Below, in pieces: positions 34,201-49,200 of a stretch of 64,000 nucleotides of DNA. The notes under the pieces were generated by a model. That model saw only the letters and a list, made by a program, of their open reading frames with translations. It ran no database searches and was not told where the DNA came from. The stretch comes from Oxytricha trifallax (taxonomy: Eukaryota; Ciliophora; Spirotrichea; Sporadotrichida; Oxytrichidae). Where the stretch lies: positions 1-64,000 of the forward strand of contig ARYC01019676.1 of assembly GCA_000711775.1 (NCBI GenBank), given 5' to 3'. Position 1 is the first letter of the stretch; every line of letters begins with the position of its first letter. A program made the position numbers and the translations under genes.

Positions 34201-37200
34201 TCTTTTGACAAAATGCCTGTATTTGCTAAAACGAATGATTGAAAATGTAATTCTTCTTTTGCAAGTTTAATGTAACGCACTTTTATAACAGGATTATAGG
34301 AGACTCTCTTTATTAAATAAGAATAGAAATAAAAATAAAGAAGCACATGTACCAAAACATTCTATAGGAGAGTTAAAATTGAAAAGATATATTATATCTT
34401 GGAAGTTCAAAAGAATGTAATCTCTGCTTATTTCTTCTTTGCATGTTATGATTGAGATATGAGCAGTTTCTTTAATAACGACTAGGATATTGCCTCCAAT
34501 GACTTGATTTCCCACTGGCATATCAAACTTCAGATAAAACATAAAAACTAATACGGGTTGAGAGAGCACATTAAGCTCGAAAGATCCATCTTATATTAAA
34601 GTTTAATCTTGCCTTGCTTATGATGAAAGGATTGCTTGAATGACGGATCTTTTAGACAAGCTGAAGCAGAAGAAATTGTCAATGCATTATTGAATAAAGC
34701 ACTAAGAAAGCTTGATTTGAAATTATTAATAGGCTAAGCAATATAGAAAATAATAGAGAAAATAAATCTTTGCAAGCCGTAGTCAGTATGTTGCATATAT
34801 TTAAATGATCGTACCTTTTCTTGAATTTGGGCTTTAGATACTTTTGACACTTAATCGAATGGCACAAAAGGGTTCTAACTGTACGATTTCTAAAATGTTT
34901 ATTAGCTTATAGAGAAAAATGTTCTTAAAAGCTTAAGTTTTTAAAAAAGCATTTCAAGGCTTCGACAATGTTTCGGCTAAAATGAATTGCTAGAGCTTAA
35001 TTAAATTTAGATTCTCTACATTCTTTTATCTTTGCGTTTCCATTTTTGACGACGAGATGCTGATCAACTTTCTTCATAACAGTGATTTAGGAATTTATTA
35101 GAAAAAGAAAATTAAAATTATTAACATTTTTAAATATTTATACTTGTTTCTTTCTTTAATTTCTTTCTTTCTTTCAGTATCTATTTTAATGAGAGCTAGT
35201 AAACGAATTCTAATGAAATTTAGAAATAAAGATTGAAATGTAAGATAATGAATAATCTCAATTAATCATGTTCATTAAAGTAGTAGTCTTAGTATTGTAA
35301 AATATTAAATAAAAATAAGATCACTCCCCCCCCACCTTGACGCAAATAGTTTTACTTCAAGTCAAAGTCAATGCTTAGACGTTGTTAAGAATATTAAATC
35401 AAATATGATCTCTAGAGATAAGGGAAATATTAAATATAAAGGAGTCTACCATACAATTATCAATGAAATAATATTTTATTTGTGCTGCCATTCTTTTGAC
35501 AAAATGCCTGTATTTGCTAAAACGAATGATTGAAAATGTAATTCTTCTTTTGCAAGTTTAATGTAACGCACTTTTATAACAGGATTATACGAGACTCTCT
35601 TTATTAAATAAGAATAGAAATAAAAATAAAGAAGCACATGCACCAAACATTCTATACGAGAGTTAAAATTGAAAAGATATATTATATCTTGGAAGTTCAA
35701 AAGAATGTAATCTCTGCTTATTTCTTCTTTGCATGTTATGATTGAGAAATGAGCAGTTTCTTTAATAACGACTAGGATATTGCCTCCAATGACTTGATTT
35801 CCCACTGGCATATCAAACTTCAGATAAAACATAAAAACTAATACGGGTTGAGAGAGCACATTAAGCTCGAAAGATCCATCTATATTAAAGTTTAATCTTG
35901 CCTTGCTTATGATGAAAGGATTGCTTGAATGACGGATCTTTTAGACAAGCTGAAGCAGAAGAAATTGTCAATGCATTATTGAATAAAGCACTAAGAAAGC
36001 TTGATTTGAAATTATTAATAGGCTAAGCAATATAGAAAATAATAGAGAAAATAAATCTTTGCAAGCCGTAGTCAGTATGTTGCATATATTTAAATGATCG
36101 TACCTTTTCTTGAATTTGGGCTTTAGATACTTTTGACACTTAATCGAATGGCACAAAAGGGTTCTAACTGTACGATTTCTAAAATGTTTATTAGCTTATA
36201 GAGAAAAATGTTCTTAAAAGCTTAAGTTTTTAAAAAAGCATTTCAAGGCTTCGACAATGTTTCGGCTAAAATGAATTGCTAGAGCTTAATTAAATTTAGA
36301 TTCTCTACATTCTTTTATCTTTGCGTTTCCATTTTTGACGACGAGATGCTGCTCAACTTTCTCAAAACAGTGATTGAGGAATTTATTAGAAGTAGAAAAT
36401 TAAAATTATTAACATTTTTAAATATTTATTCTTCTTTCTTTCTTTCTTTCAGTATCTATTTTAATGAGAGCTAGTAAACGAATTCTAATGAAATTTAGAA
36501 ATAAAGATTGAAATGTAAGATAATGAATAATCTCAATTAATCATGTTCATTAAAGTAGTAGTCTTAGTATTGTAAAATATTAAATAAAAATAAGATCACT
36601 CCCCCCCCACCTTGACGCAAATAGTTTTACTTCAAGTCAAAGTCAATGCTTAGACGTTGTTAAGAATATTAAATCAAATATGATCTCTAGAGATAAGGGA
36701 AATATTAAATATAAAGGAGTCTACCATACAATTATCAATGAAATAATATTTTATTTGTGCTGCCATTCTTTTGACAAAATGCCTGTATTTGCTAAAACGA
36801 ATGATTGAAAATGTAATTCTTCTTTTGCAAGTTTAATGTAACGCACTTTTATAACAGGATTATAGGAGACTCTCTTTATTAAATAAGAATAGAAATAAAA
36901 ATAAAGAAGCACATGCACCAAAACATTCTATACGAGAGTTAAAATTGAAAAGATATATTATATCTTGGAAGTTCAAAAGAATGTAATCTCTGCTTATTTC
37001 TTCTTTGCATGTTATGATTGAGAAATGAGCAGTTTCTTTAATAACGACTAGGATATTGCCTCCAATGACTTGATTTCCCACTGGCATATCAAACTTCAGA
37101 TAAAACATAAAAACTAATACGGGTTGAGAGAGCACATTAAGCTCGAAAGATCCATCTATATTAAAGTTTAATCTTGCCTTGCTTATGATGAAAGGATTGC

Positions 37201-40200
37201 TTGAATGACGGATCTTTTAGACAAGCTGAAGCAGAAGAAATTGTCAATGCATTATTGAATAAAGCACTAAGAAAGCTTGATTTGAAATTATTAATAGGCT
37301 AAGCAATATAGAAAATAATAGAGAAAATAAATCTTTGCAAGCCGTAGTCAGTATGTTGCATATATTTAAATGATCGTACCTTTTCTTGAATTTGGGCTTT
37401 AGATACTTTTGACACTTAATCGAATGGCACAAAAGGGTTCTAACTGTACGATTTCTAAAATGTTTATTAGCTTATAGAGAAAAATGTTCTTAAAAGCTTA
37501 AGTTTTTAAAAAAGCATTTCAAGGCTTCGACAATGTTTCGGCTAAAATGAATTGCTAGAGCTTAATTAAATTTAGATTCTCTACATTCTTTTATCTTTGC
37601 GTTTCCATTTTTGACGACGAGATGCTGCTCAACTTTCTCAAAACAGTGATTGAGGAATTTATTAGAAGTAGAAAATTAAAATTATTAACATTTTTAAATA
37701 TTTATTCTTCTTTCTTTCTTTCTTTCAGTATCTATTTTAATGAGAGCTAGTAAACGAATTCTAATGAAATTTAGAAATAAAGATTGAAATGTAAGATAAT
37801 GAATAATCTCAATTAATCATGTTCATTAAAGTAGTAGTCTTAGTATTGTAAAATATTAAATAAAAATAAGATCACTCCCCCCCCACCTTGACGCAAATAG
37901 TTTTACTTCAAGTCAAAGTCAATGCTTAGACGTTGTTAAGAATATTAAATCAAATATGATCTCTAGAGATAAGGGAAATATTAAATATAAAGGAGTCTAC
38001 CATACAATTATCAATGAAATAATATTTTATTTGTGCTGCCATTCTTTTGACAAAATGCCTGTATTTGCTAAAACGAATGATTGAAAATGTAATTCTTCTT
38101 TTGCAAGTTTAATGTAACGCACTTTTATAACAGGATTATAGGAGACTCTCTTTATTAAATAAGAATAGAAATAAAAATAAAGAAGCACATGCACCAAAAC
38201 ATTCTATACGAGAGTTAAAATTGAAAAGATATATTATATCTTGGAAGTTCAAAAGAATGTAATCTCTGCTTATTTCTTCTTTGCATGTTATGATTGAGAA
38301 ATGAGCAGTTTCTTTAATAACGACTAGGATATTGCCTCCAATGACTTGATTTCCCACTGGCATATCAAACTTCAGATAAAACATAAAAACTAATACGGGT
38401 TGAGAGAGCACATTAAGCTCGAAAGATCCATCTATATTAAAGTTTAATCTTGCCTTGCTTATGATGAAAGGATTGCTTGAATGACGGATCTTTTAGACAA
38501 GCTGAAGCAGAAGAAATTGTCAATGCATTATTGAATAAAGCACTAAGAAAGCTTGATTTGAAATTATTAATAGGCTAAGCAATATAGAAAATAATAGAGA
38601 AAATAAATCTTTGCAAGCCGTAGTCAGTATGTTGCATATATTTAAATGATCGTACCTTTTCTTGAATTTGGGCTTTAGATACTTTTGACACTTAATCGAA
38701 TGGCACAAAAGGGTTCTAACTGTACGATTTCTAAAATTCTTATTAGCTTATAGACAAAAATTTTCTTAAAAGCTTAAGTTTTTAAAAAAGCATTTCAAGG
38801 CTTCGACTATGTTTCGGCTAAAATGAATTGCTTGAACTTAATTGAAATTAGATTCTCTACATTCTTTTATATTTGCATTTCATTTTTTGCCGTCGAGATG
38901 CTGCTCAACTTTCTCAAAACAGTGATTGAGGAATTTATTAGAAGTAGAAAATTAAAATTATTAACATTTTTAAATATTTATTCTTCTTTCTTTCTTTCTT
39001 TCAGTATCTATTTTAATGAGAGCTAGTAAACGAATTCTAATGAAATTTAGAAATAAAGATTGAAATGTAAGATAATGAATAATCTCAATTAATCATGTTC
39101 ATTAAAGTAGTAGTCTTAGTATTGTAAAATATTAAATAAAAATAAGATCACTCCCCCCCCACCTTGACGCAAATAGTTTTACTTCAAGTCAAAGTCAATG
39201 CTTAGACGTTGTTAAGAATATTAAATCAAATATGATCTCTAGAGATAAGGGAAATATTAAATATAAAGGAGTCTACCATACAATTATCAATGAAATAATA
39301 TTTTATTTGTGCTGCCATTCTTTTGACAAAATGCCTGTATTTGCTAAAACGAATGATTGAAAATGTAATTCTTCTTTTGCAAGTTTAATGTAACGCACTT
39401 TTATAACAGGATTATACGAGACTCTCTTTATTAAATAAGAATAGAAATAAAAATAAAGAAGCACATGCACCAAAACATTCTATACGAGAGTTAAAATTGA
39501 AAAGATATATTATATCTTGGAAGTTCAAAAGAATGTAATCTCTGCTTATTTCTTCTTTGCATGTTATGATTGAGAAATGAGCAGTTTCTTTAATAACGAC
39601 TAGGATATTGCCTCCAATGACTTGATTTCCCACTGGCATATCAAACTTCAGATAAAACATAAAAACTAATACGGGTTGAGAGAGCACATTAAGCTCGAAA
39701 GATCCATCTATATTAAAGTTTAATCTTGCCTTGCTTATGATGAAAGGATTGCTTGAATGACGGATCTTTTAGACAAGCTGAAGCAGAAGAAATTGTCAAT
39801 GCATTATTGAATAAAGCACTAAGAAAGCTTGATTTGAAATTATTAATAGGCTAAGCAATATAGAAAATAATAGAGAAAATAAATCTTTGCAAGCCGTAGT
39901 CAGTATGTTGCATATATTTAAATGATCGTACCTTTTCTTGAATTTGGGCTTTAGATACTTTTGACACTTAATCGAATGGCACAAAAGGGTTCTAACTGTA
40001 CGATTTCTAAAATGTTTATTAGCTTATAGAGAAAAATGTTCTTAAAAGCTTAAGTTTTTAAAAAAGCATTTCAAGGCTTCGACAATGTTTCGGCTAAAAT
40101 GAATTGCTAGAGCTTAATTGAAATTAGATTCTCTACATTCTTTTATATTTGCATTTCAATTTTTGACGACGAGATGCTGCTCAACTTTCTCAAAACAGTG

Positions 40201-43200
40201 ATTGAGGAATTTATTAGAAGTAGAAAATTAAAATTATTAACATTTTTAAATATTTATTCTTCTTTCTTTCTTTCTTTCAGTATCTATTTTAATGAGAGCT
40301 AGTAAACGAATTCTAATGAAATTTAGAAATAAAGATTGAAATGTAAGATAATGAATAATCTCAATTAATCATGTTCATTAAAGTAGTAGTCTTAGTATTG
40401 TAAAATATTAAATAAAAATAAGATCACTCCCCCCCCACCTTGACGCAAATAGTTTTACTTCAAGTCAAAGTCAATGCTTAGACGTTGTTAAGAATATTAA
40501 ATCAAATATGATCTCTAGAGATAAGGGAAATATTAAATATAAAGGAGTCTACCATACAATTATCAATGAAATAATATTTTATTTGTGCTGCCATTCTTTT
40601 GACAAAATGCCTGTATTTGCTAAAACGAATGATTGAAAATGTAATTCTTCTTTTGCAAGTTTAATGTAACGCACTTTTATAACAGGATTATACGAGACTC
40701 TCTTTATTAAATAAGAATAGAAATAAAAATAAAGAAGCACATGCACCAAAACATTCTATACGAGAGTTAAAATTGAAAAGATATATTATATCTTGGAAGT
40801 TCAAAAGAATGTAATCTCTGCTTATTTCTTCTTTGCATGTTATGATTGAGAAATGAGCAGTTTCTTTAATAACGACTAGGATATTGCCTCCAATGACTTG
40901 ATTTCCCACTGGCATATCAAACTTCAGATAAAACATAAAAACTAATACGGGTTGAGAGAGCACATTAAGCTCGAAAGATCCATCTATATTAAAGTTTAAT
41001 CTTGCCTTGCTTATGATGAAAGGATTGCTTGAATGACGGATCTTTTAGACAAGCTGAAGCAGAAGAAATTGTCAATGCATTATTGAATAAAGCACTAAGA
41101 AAGCTTGATTTGAAATTATTAATAGGCTAAGCAATATAGAAAATAATAGAGAAAATAAATCTTTGCAAGCCGTAGTCAGTATGTTGCATATATTTAAATG
41201 ATCGTACCTTTTCTTGAATTTGGGCTTTAGATACTTTTGACACTTAATCGAATGGCACAAAAGGGTTCTAACTGTACGATTTCTAAAATGTTTATTAGCT
41301 TATAGAGAAAAATGTTCTTAAAAGCTTAAGTTTTTAAAAAAGCATTTCAAGGCTTCGACAATGTTTCGGCTAAAATGAATTGCTAGAGCTTAATTAAATT
41401 TAGATTCTCTACATTCTTTTATCTTTGCGTTTCCATTTTTGACGACGAGATGCTGATCAACTTTCTTCATAACAGTGATTTAGGAATTTATTAGAAAAAG
41501 AAAATTAAAATTATTAACATTTTTAAATATTTATACTTGTTTCTTTCTTTCTTTCAGTATCTATTTTAATGAGAGCTAGTAAACGAATTCTAATGAAATT
41601 TAGAAATAAAGATTGAAATGTAAGATAATGAATAATCTCAATTAATCATGTTCATTAAAGTAGTAGTCTTAGTATTGTAAAATATTAAATAAAAATAAGA
41701 TCACTCCCCCCCCACCTTGACGCAAATAGTTTTACTTCAAGTCAAAGTCAATGCTTAGACGTTGTTAAGAATATTAAATCAAATATGATCTCTAGAGATA
41801 AGGGAAATATTAAATATAAAGGAGTCTACCATACAATTATCAATGAAATAATATTTTATTTGTGCTGCCATTCTTTTGACAAAATGCCTGTATTTGCTAA
41901 AACGAATGATTGAAAATGTAATTCTTCTTTTGCAAGTTTAATGTAACGCACTTTTATAACAGGATTATACGAGACTCTCTTTATTAAATAAGAATAGAAA
42001 TAAAAATAAAGAAGCACATGCACCAAAACATTCTATACGAGAGTTAAAATTGAAAAGATATATTATATCTTGGAAGTTCAAAAGAATGTAATCTCTGCTT
42101 ATTTCTTCTTTGCATGTTATGATTGAGAAATGAGCAGTTTCTTTAATAACGACTAGGATATTGCCTCCAATGACTTGATTTCCCACTGGCATATCAAACT
42201 TCAGATAAAACATAAAAACTAATACGGGTTGAGAGAGCACATTAAGCTCGAAAGATCCATCTATATTAAAGTTTAATCTTGCCTTGCTTATGATGAAAGG
42301 ATTGCTTGAATGACGGATCTTTTAGACAAGCTGAAGCAGAAGAAATTGTCAATGCATTATTGAATAAAGCACTAAGAAAGCTTGATTTGAAATTATTAAT
42401 AGGCTAAGCAATATAGAAAATAATAGAGAAAATAAATCTTTGCAAGCCGTAGTCAGTATGTTGCATATATTTAAATGATCGTACCTTTTCTTGAATTTGG
42501 GCTTTAGATACTTTTGACACTTAATCGAATGGCACAAAAGGGTTCTAACTGTACGATTTCTAAAATGTTTATTAGCTTATAGAGAAAAATGTTCTTAAAA
42601 GCTTAAGTTTTTAAAAAAGCATTTCAAGGCTTCGACAATGTTTCGGCTAAAATGAATTGCTAGAGCTTAATTAAATTTAGATTCTCTACATTCTTTTATC
42701 TTTGCGTTTCCATTTTTGACGACGAGATGCTGATCAACTTTCTCAAAACAGTGATTTAGGAATTTATTAGAAGTAGAAAATTAAAATTATTAACATTTTT
42801 AAATATTTATTCTTCTTTCTTTCTTTCTTTCAGTATCTATTTTAATGAGAGCTAGTAAACGAATTCTAATGAAATTTAGAAATAAAGATTGAAATGTAAG
42901 ATAATGAATAATCTCAATTAATCATGTTCATTAAAGTAGTAGTCTTAGTATTGTAAAATATTAAATAAAAATAAGATCACTCCCCCCCCACCTTGACGCA
43001 AATAGTTTTACTTCAAGTCAAAGTCAATGCTTAGACGTTGTTAAGAATATTAAATCAAATATGATCTCTAGAGATAAGGGAAATATTAAATATAAAGGAG
43101 TCTACCATACAATTATCAATGAAATAATATTTTATTTGTGCTGCCATTCTTTTGACAAAATGCCTGTATTTGCTAAAACGAATGATTGAAAATGTAATTC

Positions 43201-46200
43201 TTCTTTTGCAAGTTTAATGTAACGCACTTTTATAACAGGATTATAGGAGACTCTCTTTATTAAATAAGAATAGAAATAAAAATAAAGAAGCACATGTACC
43301 AAAACATTCTATAGGAGAGTTAAAATTGAAAAGATATATTATATCTTGGAAGTTCAAAAGAATGTAATCTCTGCTTATTTCTTCTTTGCATGTTATGATT
43401 GAGATATGAGCAGTTTCTTTAATAACGACTAGGATATTGCCTCCAATGACTTGATTTCCCACTGGCATATCAAACTTCAGATAAAACATAAAAACTAATA
43501 CGGGTTGAGAGAGCACATTAAGCTCGAAAGATCCATCTATATTAAAGTTTAATCTTGCCTTGCTTATGATGAAAGGATTGCTTGAATGACGGATCTTTTA
43601 GACAAGCTGAAGCAGAAGAAATTGTCAATGCATTATTGAATAAAGCACTAAGAAAGCTTGATTTGAAATTATTAATAGGCTAAGCAATATAGAAAATAAT
43701 AGAGAAAATAAATCTTTGCAAGCCGTAGTCAGTATGTTGCATATATTTAAATGATCGTACCTTTTCTTGAATTTGGGCTTTAGATACTTTTGACACTTAA
43801 TCGAATGGCACAAAAGGGTTCTAACTGTACGATTTCTAAAATGTTTATTAGCTTATAGAGAAAAATGTTCTTAAAAGCTTAAGTTTTTAAAAAAGCATTT
43901 CAAGGCTTCGACAATGTTTCGGCTAAAATGAATTGCTAGAGCTTAATTAAATTTAGATTCTCTACATTCTTTTATCTTTGCGTTTCCATTTTTGACGACG
44001 AGATGCTGCTCAACTTTCTCAAAACAGTGATTGAGGAATTTATTAGAAGTAGAAAATTAAAATTATTAACATTTTTAAATATTTATTCTTCTTTCTTTCT
44101 TTCTTTCAGTATCTATTTTAATGAGAGCTAGTAAACGAATTCTAATGAAATTTAGAAATAAAGATTGAAATGTAAGATAATGAATAATCTCAATTAATCA
44201 TGTTCATTAAAGTAGTAGTCTTAGTATTGTAAAATATTAAATAAAAATAAGATCACTCCCCCCCCACCTTGACGCAAATAGTTTTACTTCAAGTCAAAGT
44301 CAATGCTTAGACGTTGTTAAGAATATTAAATCAAATATGATCTCTAGAGATAAGGGAAATATTAAATATAAAGGAGTCTACCATACAATTATCAATGAAA
44401 TAATATTTTATTTGTGCTGCCATTCTTTTGACAAAATGCCTGTATTTGCTAAAACGAATGATTGAAAATGTAATTCTTCTTTTGCAAGTTTAATGTAACG
44501 CACTTTTATAACAGGATTATAGGAGACTCTCTTTATTAAATAAGAATAGAAATAAAAATAAAGAAGCACATGCACCAAAACATTCTATACGAGAGTTAAA
44601 ATTGAAAAGATATATTATATCTTGGAAGTTCAAAAGAATGTAATCTCTGCTTATTTCTTCTTTGCATGTTATGATTGAGAAATGAGCAGTTTCTTTAATA
44701 ACGACTAGGATATTGCCTCCAATGACTTGATTTCCCACTGGCATATCAAACTTCAGATAAAACATAAAAACTAATACGGGTTGAGAGAGCACATTAAGCT
44801 CGAAAGATCCATCTATATTAAAGTTTAATCTTGCCTTGCTTATGATGAAAGGATTGCTTGAATGACGGATCTTTTAGACAAGCTGAAGCAGAAGAAATTG
44901 TCAATGCATTATTGAATAAAGCACTAAGAAAGCTTGATTTGAAATTATTAATAGGCTAAGCAATATAGAAAATAATAGAGAAAATAAATCTTTGCAAGCC
45001 GTAGTCAGTATGTTGCATATATTTAAATGATCGTACCTTTTCTTGAATTTGGGCTTTAGATACTTTTGACACTTAATCGAATGGCACAAAAGGGTTCTAA
45101 CTGTACGATTTCTAAAATGTTTATTAGCTTATAGAGAAAAATGTTCTTAAAAGCTTAAGTTTTTAAAAAAGCATTTCAAGGCTTCGACAATGTTTCGGCT
45201 AAAATGAATTGCTAGAGCTTAATTAAAATTAGATTCTCTACATTCTTTTATCTTTGCGTTTCAATTTTTGACGACGAGATGCTGCTCAACTTTCTCAAAA
45301 CAGTGATTGAGGAATTTATTAGAAGTAGAAAATTAAAATTATTAACATTTTTAAATATTTATTCTACTTCTTTCTTTCTTTCAGTATCTATTTTAATGAG
45401 AGCTAGTAAACGAATTCTAATGAAATTTAGAAATAAAGATTGAAATGTAAGATAATGAATAATCTCAATTAATCATGTTCATTAAAGTAGTAGTCTTAGT
45501 ATTGTAAAATATTAAATAAAAATAAGATCACTCCCCCCCCACCTTGACGCAAATAGTTTTACTTCAAGTCAAAGTCAATGCTTAGACGTTGTTAAGAATA
45601 TTAAATCAAATATGATCTCTAGAGATAAGGGAAATATTAAATATAAAGGAGTCTACCATACAATTATCAATGAAATAATATTTTATTTGTGCTGCCATTC
45701 TTTTGACAAAATGCCTGTATTTGCTAAAACGAATGATTGAAAATGTAATTCTTCTTTTGCAAGTTTAATGTAACGCACTTTTATAACAGGATTATAGGAG
45801 ACTCTCTTTATTAAATAAGAATAGAAATAAAAATAAAGAAGCACATGTACCAAAACATTCTATAGGAGAGTTAAAATTGAAAAGATATATTATATCTTGG
45901 AAGTTCAAAAGAATGTAATCTCTGCTTATTTCTTCTTTGCATGTTATGATTGAGATATGAGCAGTTTCTTTAATAACGACTAGGATATTGCCTCCAATGA
46001 CTTGATTTCCCACTGGCATATCAAACTTCAGATAAAACATAAAAACTAATACGGGTTGAGAGAGCACATTAAGCTCGAAAGATCCATCTATATTAAAGTT
46101 TAATCTTGCCTTGCTTATGATGAAAGGATTGCTTGAATGACGGATCTTTTAGACAAGCTGAAGCAGAAGAAATTGTCAATGCATTATTGAATAAAGCACT

Positions 46201-49200
46201 AAGAAAGCTTGATTTGAAATTATTAATAGGCTAAGCAATATAGAAAATAATAGAGAAAATAAATCTTTGCAAGCCGTAGTCAGTATGTTGCATATATTTA
46301 AATGATCGTACCTTTTCTTGAATTTGGGCTTTAGATACTTTTGACACTTAATCGAATGGCACAAAAGGGTTCTAACTGTACGATTTCTAAAATGTTTATT
46401 AGCTTATAGAGAAAAATGTTCTTAAAAGCTTAAGTTTTTAAAAAAGCATTTCAAGGCTTCGACAATGTTTCGGCTAAAATGAATTGCTAGAGCTTAATTA
46501 AATTTAGATTCTCTACATTCTTTTATCTTTGCGTTTCAATTTTTGACGACGAGATGCTGCTCAACTTTCTCAAAACAGTGATTGAGGAATTTATTAGAAG
46601 TAGAAAATTAAAATTATTAACATTTTTAAATATTTATTCTTCTTTCTTTCTTTCTTTCAGTATCTATTTTAATGAGAGCTAGTAAACGAATTCTAATGAA
46701 ATTTAGAAATAAAGATTGAAATGTAAGATAATGAATAATCTCAATTAATCATGTTCATTAAAGTAGTAGTCTTAGTATTGTAAAATATTAAATAAAAATA
46801 AGATCACTCCCCCCCCACCTTGACGCAAATAGTTTTACTTCAAGTCAAAGTCAATGCTTAGACGTTGTTAAGAATATTAAATCAAATATGATCTCTAGAG
46901 ATAAGGGAAATATTAAATATAAAGGAGTCTACCATACAATTATCAATGAAATAATATTTTATTTGTGCTGCCATTCTTTTGACAAAATGCCTGTATTTGC
47001 TAAAACGAATGATTGAAAATGTAATTCTTCTTTTGCAAGTTTAATGTAACGCACTTTTATAACAGGATTATAGGAGACTCTCTTTATTAAATAAGAATAG
47101 AAATAAAAATAAAGAAGCACATGCACCAAAACATTCTATACGAGAGTTAAAATTGAAAAGATATATTATATCTTGGAAGTTCAAAAGAATGTAATCTCTG
47201 CTTATTTCTTCTTTGCATGTTATGATTGAGAAATGAGCAGTTTCTTTAATAACGACTAGGATATTGCCTCCAATGACTTGATTTCCCACTGGCATATCAA
47301 ACTTCAGATAAAACATAAAAACTAATACGGGTTGAGAGAGCACATTAAGCTCGAAAGATCCATCTATATTAAAGTTTAATCTTGCCTTGCTTATGATGAA
47401 AGGATTGCTTGAATGACGGATCTTTTAGACAAGCTGAAGCAGAAGAAATTGTCAATGCATTATTGAATAAAGCACTAAGAAAGCTTGATTTGAAATTATT
47501 AATAGGCTAAGCAATATAGAAAATAATAGAGAAAATAAATCTTTGCAAGCCGTAGTCAGTATGTTGCATATATTTAAATGATCGTACCTTTTCTTGAATT
47601 TGGGCTTTAGATACTTTTGACACTTAATCGAATGGCACAAAAGGGTTCTAACTGTACGATTTCTAAAATGTTTATTAGCTTATAGAGAAAAATGTTCTTA
47701 AAAGCTTAAGTTTTTAAAAAAGCATTTCAAGGCTTCGACAATGTTTCGGCTAAAATGAATTGCTAGAGCTTAATTAAATTTAGATTCTCTACATTCTTTT
47801 ATCTTTGCGTTTCAATTTTTGCCGACGAGATGCTGCTCAACTTTCTCAAAACAGTGATTGAGGAATTTATTAGAAGTAGAAAATTAAAATTATTAACATT
47901 TTTAAATATTTATTCTTCTTTCTTTCTTTCTTTCAGTATCTATTTTAATGAGAGCTAGTAAACGAATTCTAATGAAATTTAGAAATAAAGATTGAAATGT
48001 AAGATAATGAATAATCTCAATTAATCATGTTCATTAAAGTAGTAGTCTTAGTATTGTAAAATATTAAATAAAAATAAGATCACTCCCCCCCCACCTTGAC
48101 GCAAATAGTTTTACTTCAAGTCAAAGTCAATGCTTAGACGTTGTTAAGAATATTAAATCAAATATGATCTCTAGAGATAAGGGAAATATTAAATATAAAG
48201 GAGTCTACCATACAATTATCAATGAAATAATATTTTATTTGTGCTGCCATTCTTTTGACAAAATGCCTGTATTTGCTAAAACGAATGATTGAAAATGTAA
48301 TTCTTCTTTTGCAAGTTTAATGTAACGCACTTTTATAACAGGATTATAGGAGACTCTCTTTATTAAATAAGAATAGAAATAAAAATAAAGAAGCACATGC
48401 ACCAAAACATTCTATACGAGAGTTAAAATTGAAAAGATATATTATATCTTGGAAGTTCAAAAGAATGTAATCTCTGCTTATTTCTTCTTTGCATGTTATG
48501 ATTGAGAAATGAGCAGTTTCTTTAATAACGACTAGGATATTGCCTCCAATGACTTGATTTCCCACTGGCATATCAAACTTCAGATAAAACATAAAAACTA
48601 ATACGGGTTGAGAGAGCACATTAAGCTCGAAAGATCCATCTATATTAAAGTTTAATCTTGCCTTGCTTATGATGAAAGGATTGCTTGAATGACGGATCTT
48701 TTAGACAAGCTGAAGCAGAAGAAATTGTCAATGCATTATTGAATAAAGCACTAAGAAAGCTTGATTTGAAATTATTAATAGGCTAAGCAATATAGAAAAT
48801 AATAGAGAAAATAAATCTTTGCAAGCCGTAGTCAGTATGTTGCATATATTTAAATGATCGTACCTTTTCTTGAATTTGGGCTTTAGATACTTTTGACACT
48901 TAATCGAATGGCACAAAAGGGTTCTAACTGTACGATTTCTAAAATGTTTATTAGCTTATAGAGAAAAATGTTCTTAAAAGCTTAAGTTTTTAAAAAAGCA
49001 TTTCAAGGCTTCGACAATGTTTCGGCTAAAATGAATTGCTAGAGCTTAATTAAATTTAGATTCTCTACATTCTTTTATCTTTGCGTTTCCATTTTTGACG
49101 ACGAGATGCTGATCAACTTTCTCAAAACAGTGATTTAGGAATTTATTAGAAATAGAAAATTAAAATTATTAACATTTTTAAATATTTATACTTGTTTCTT

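Noticed and set aside
38823..39026. Plus-strand ORFs of about 67-77 codons in some satellite units
   Set aside because: The frame passes through a TTTC tract whose length varies between units, so the downstream reading frame is not conserved.
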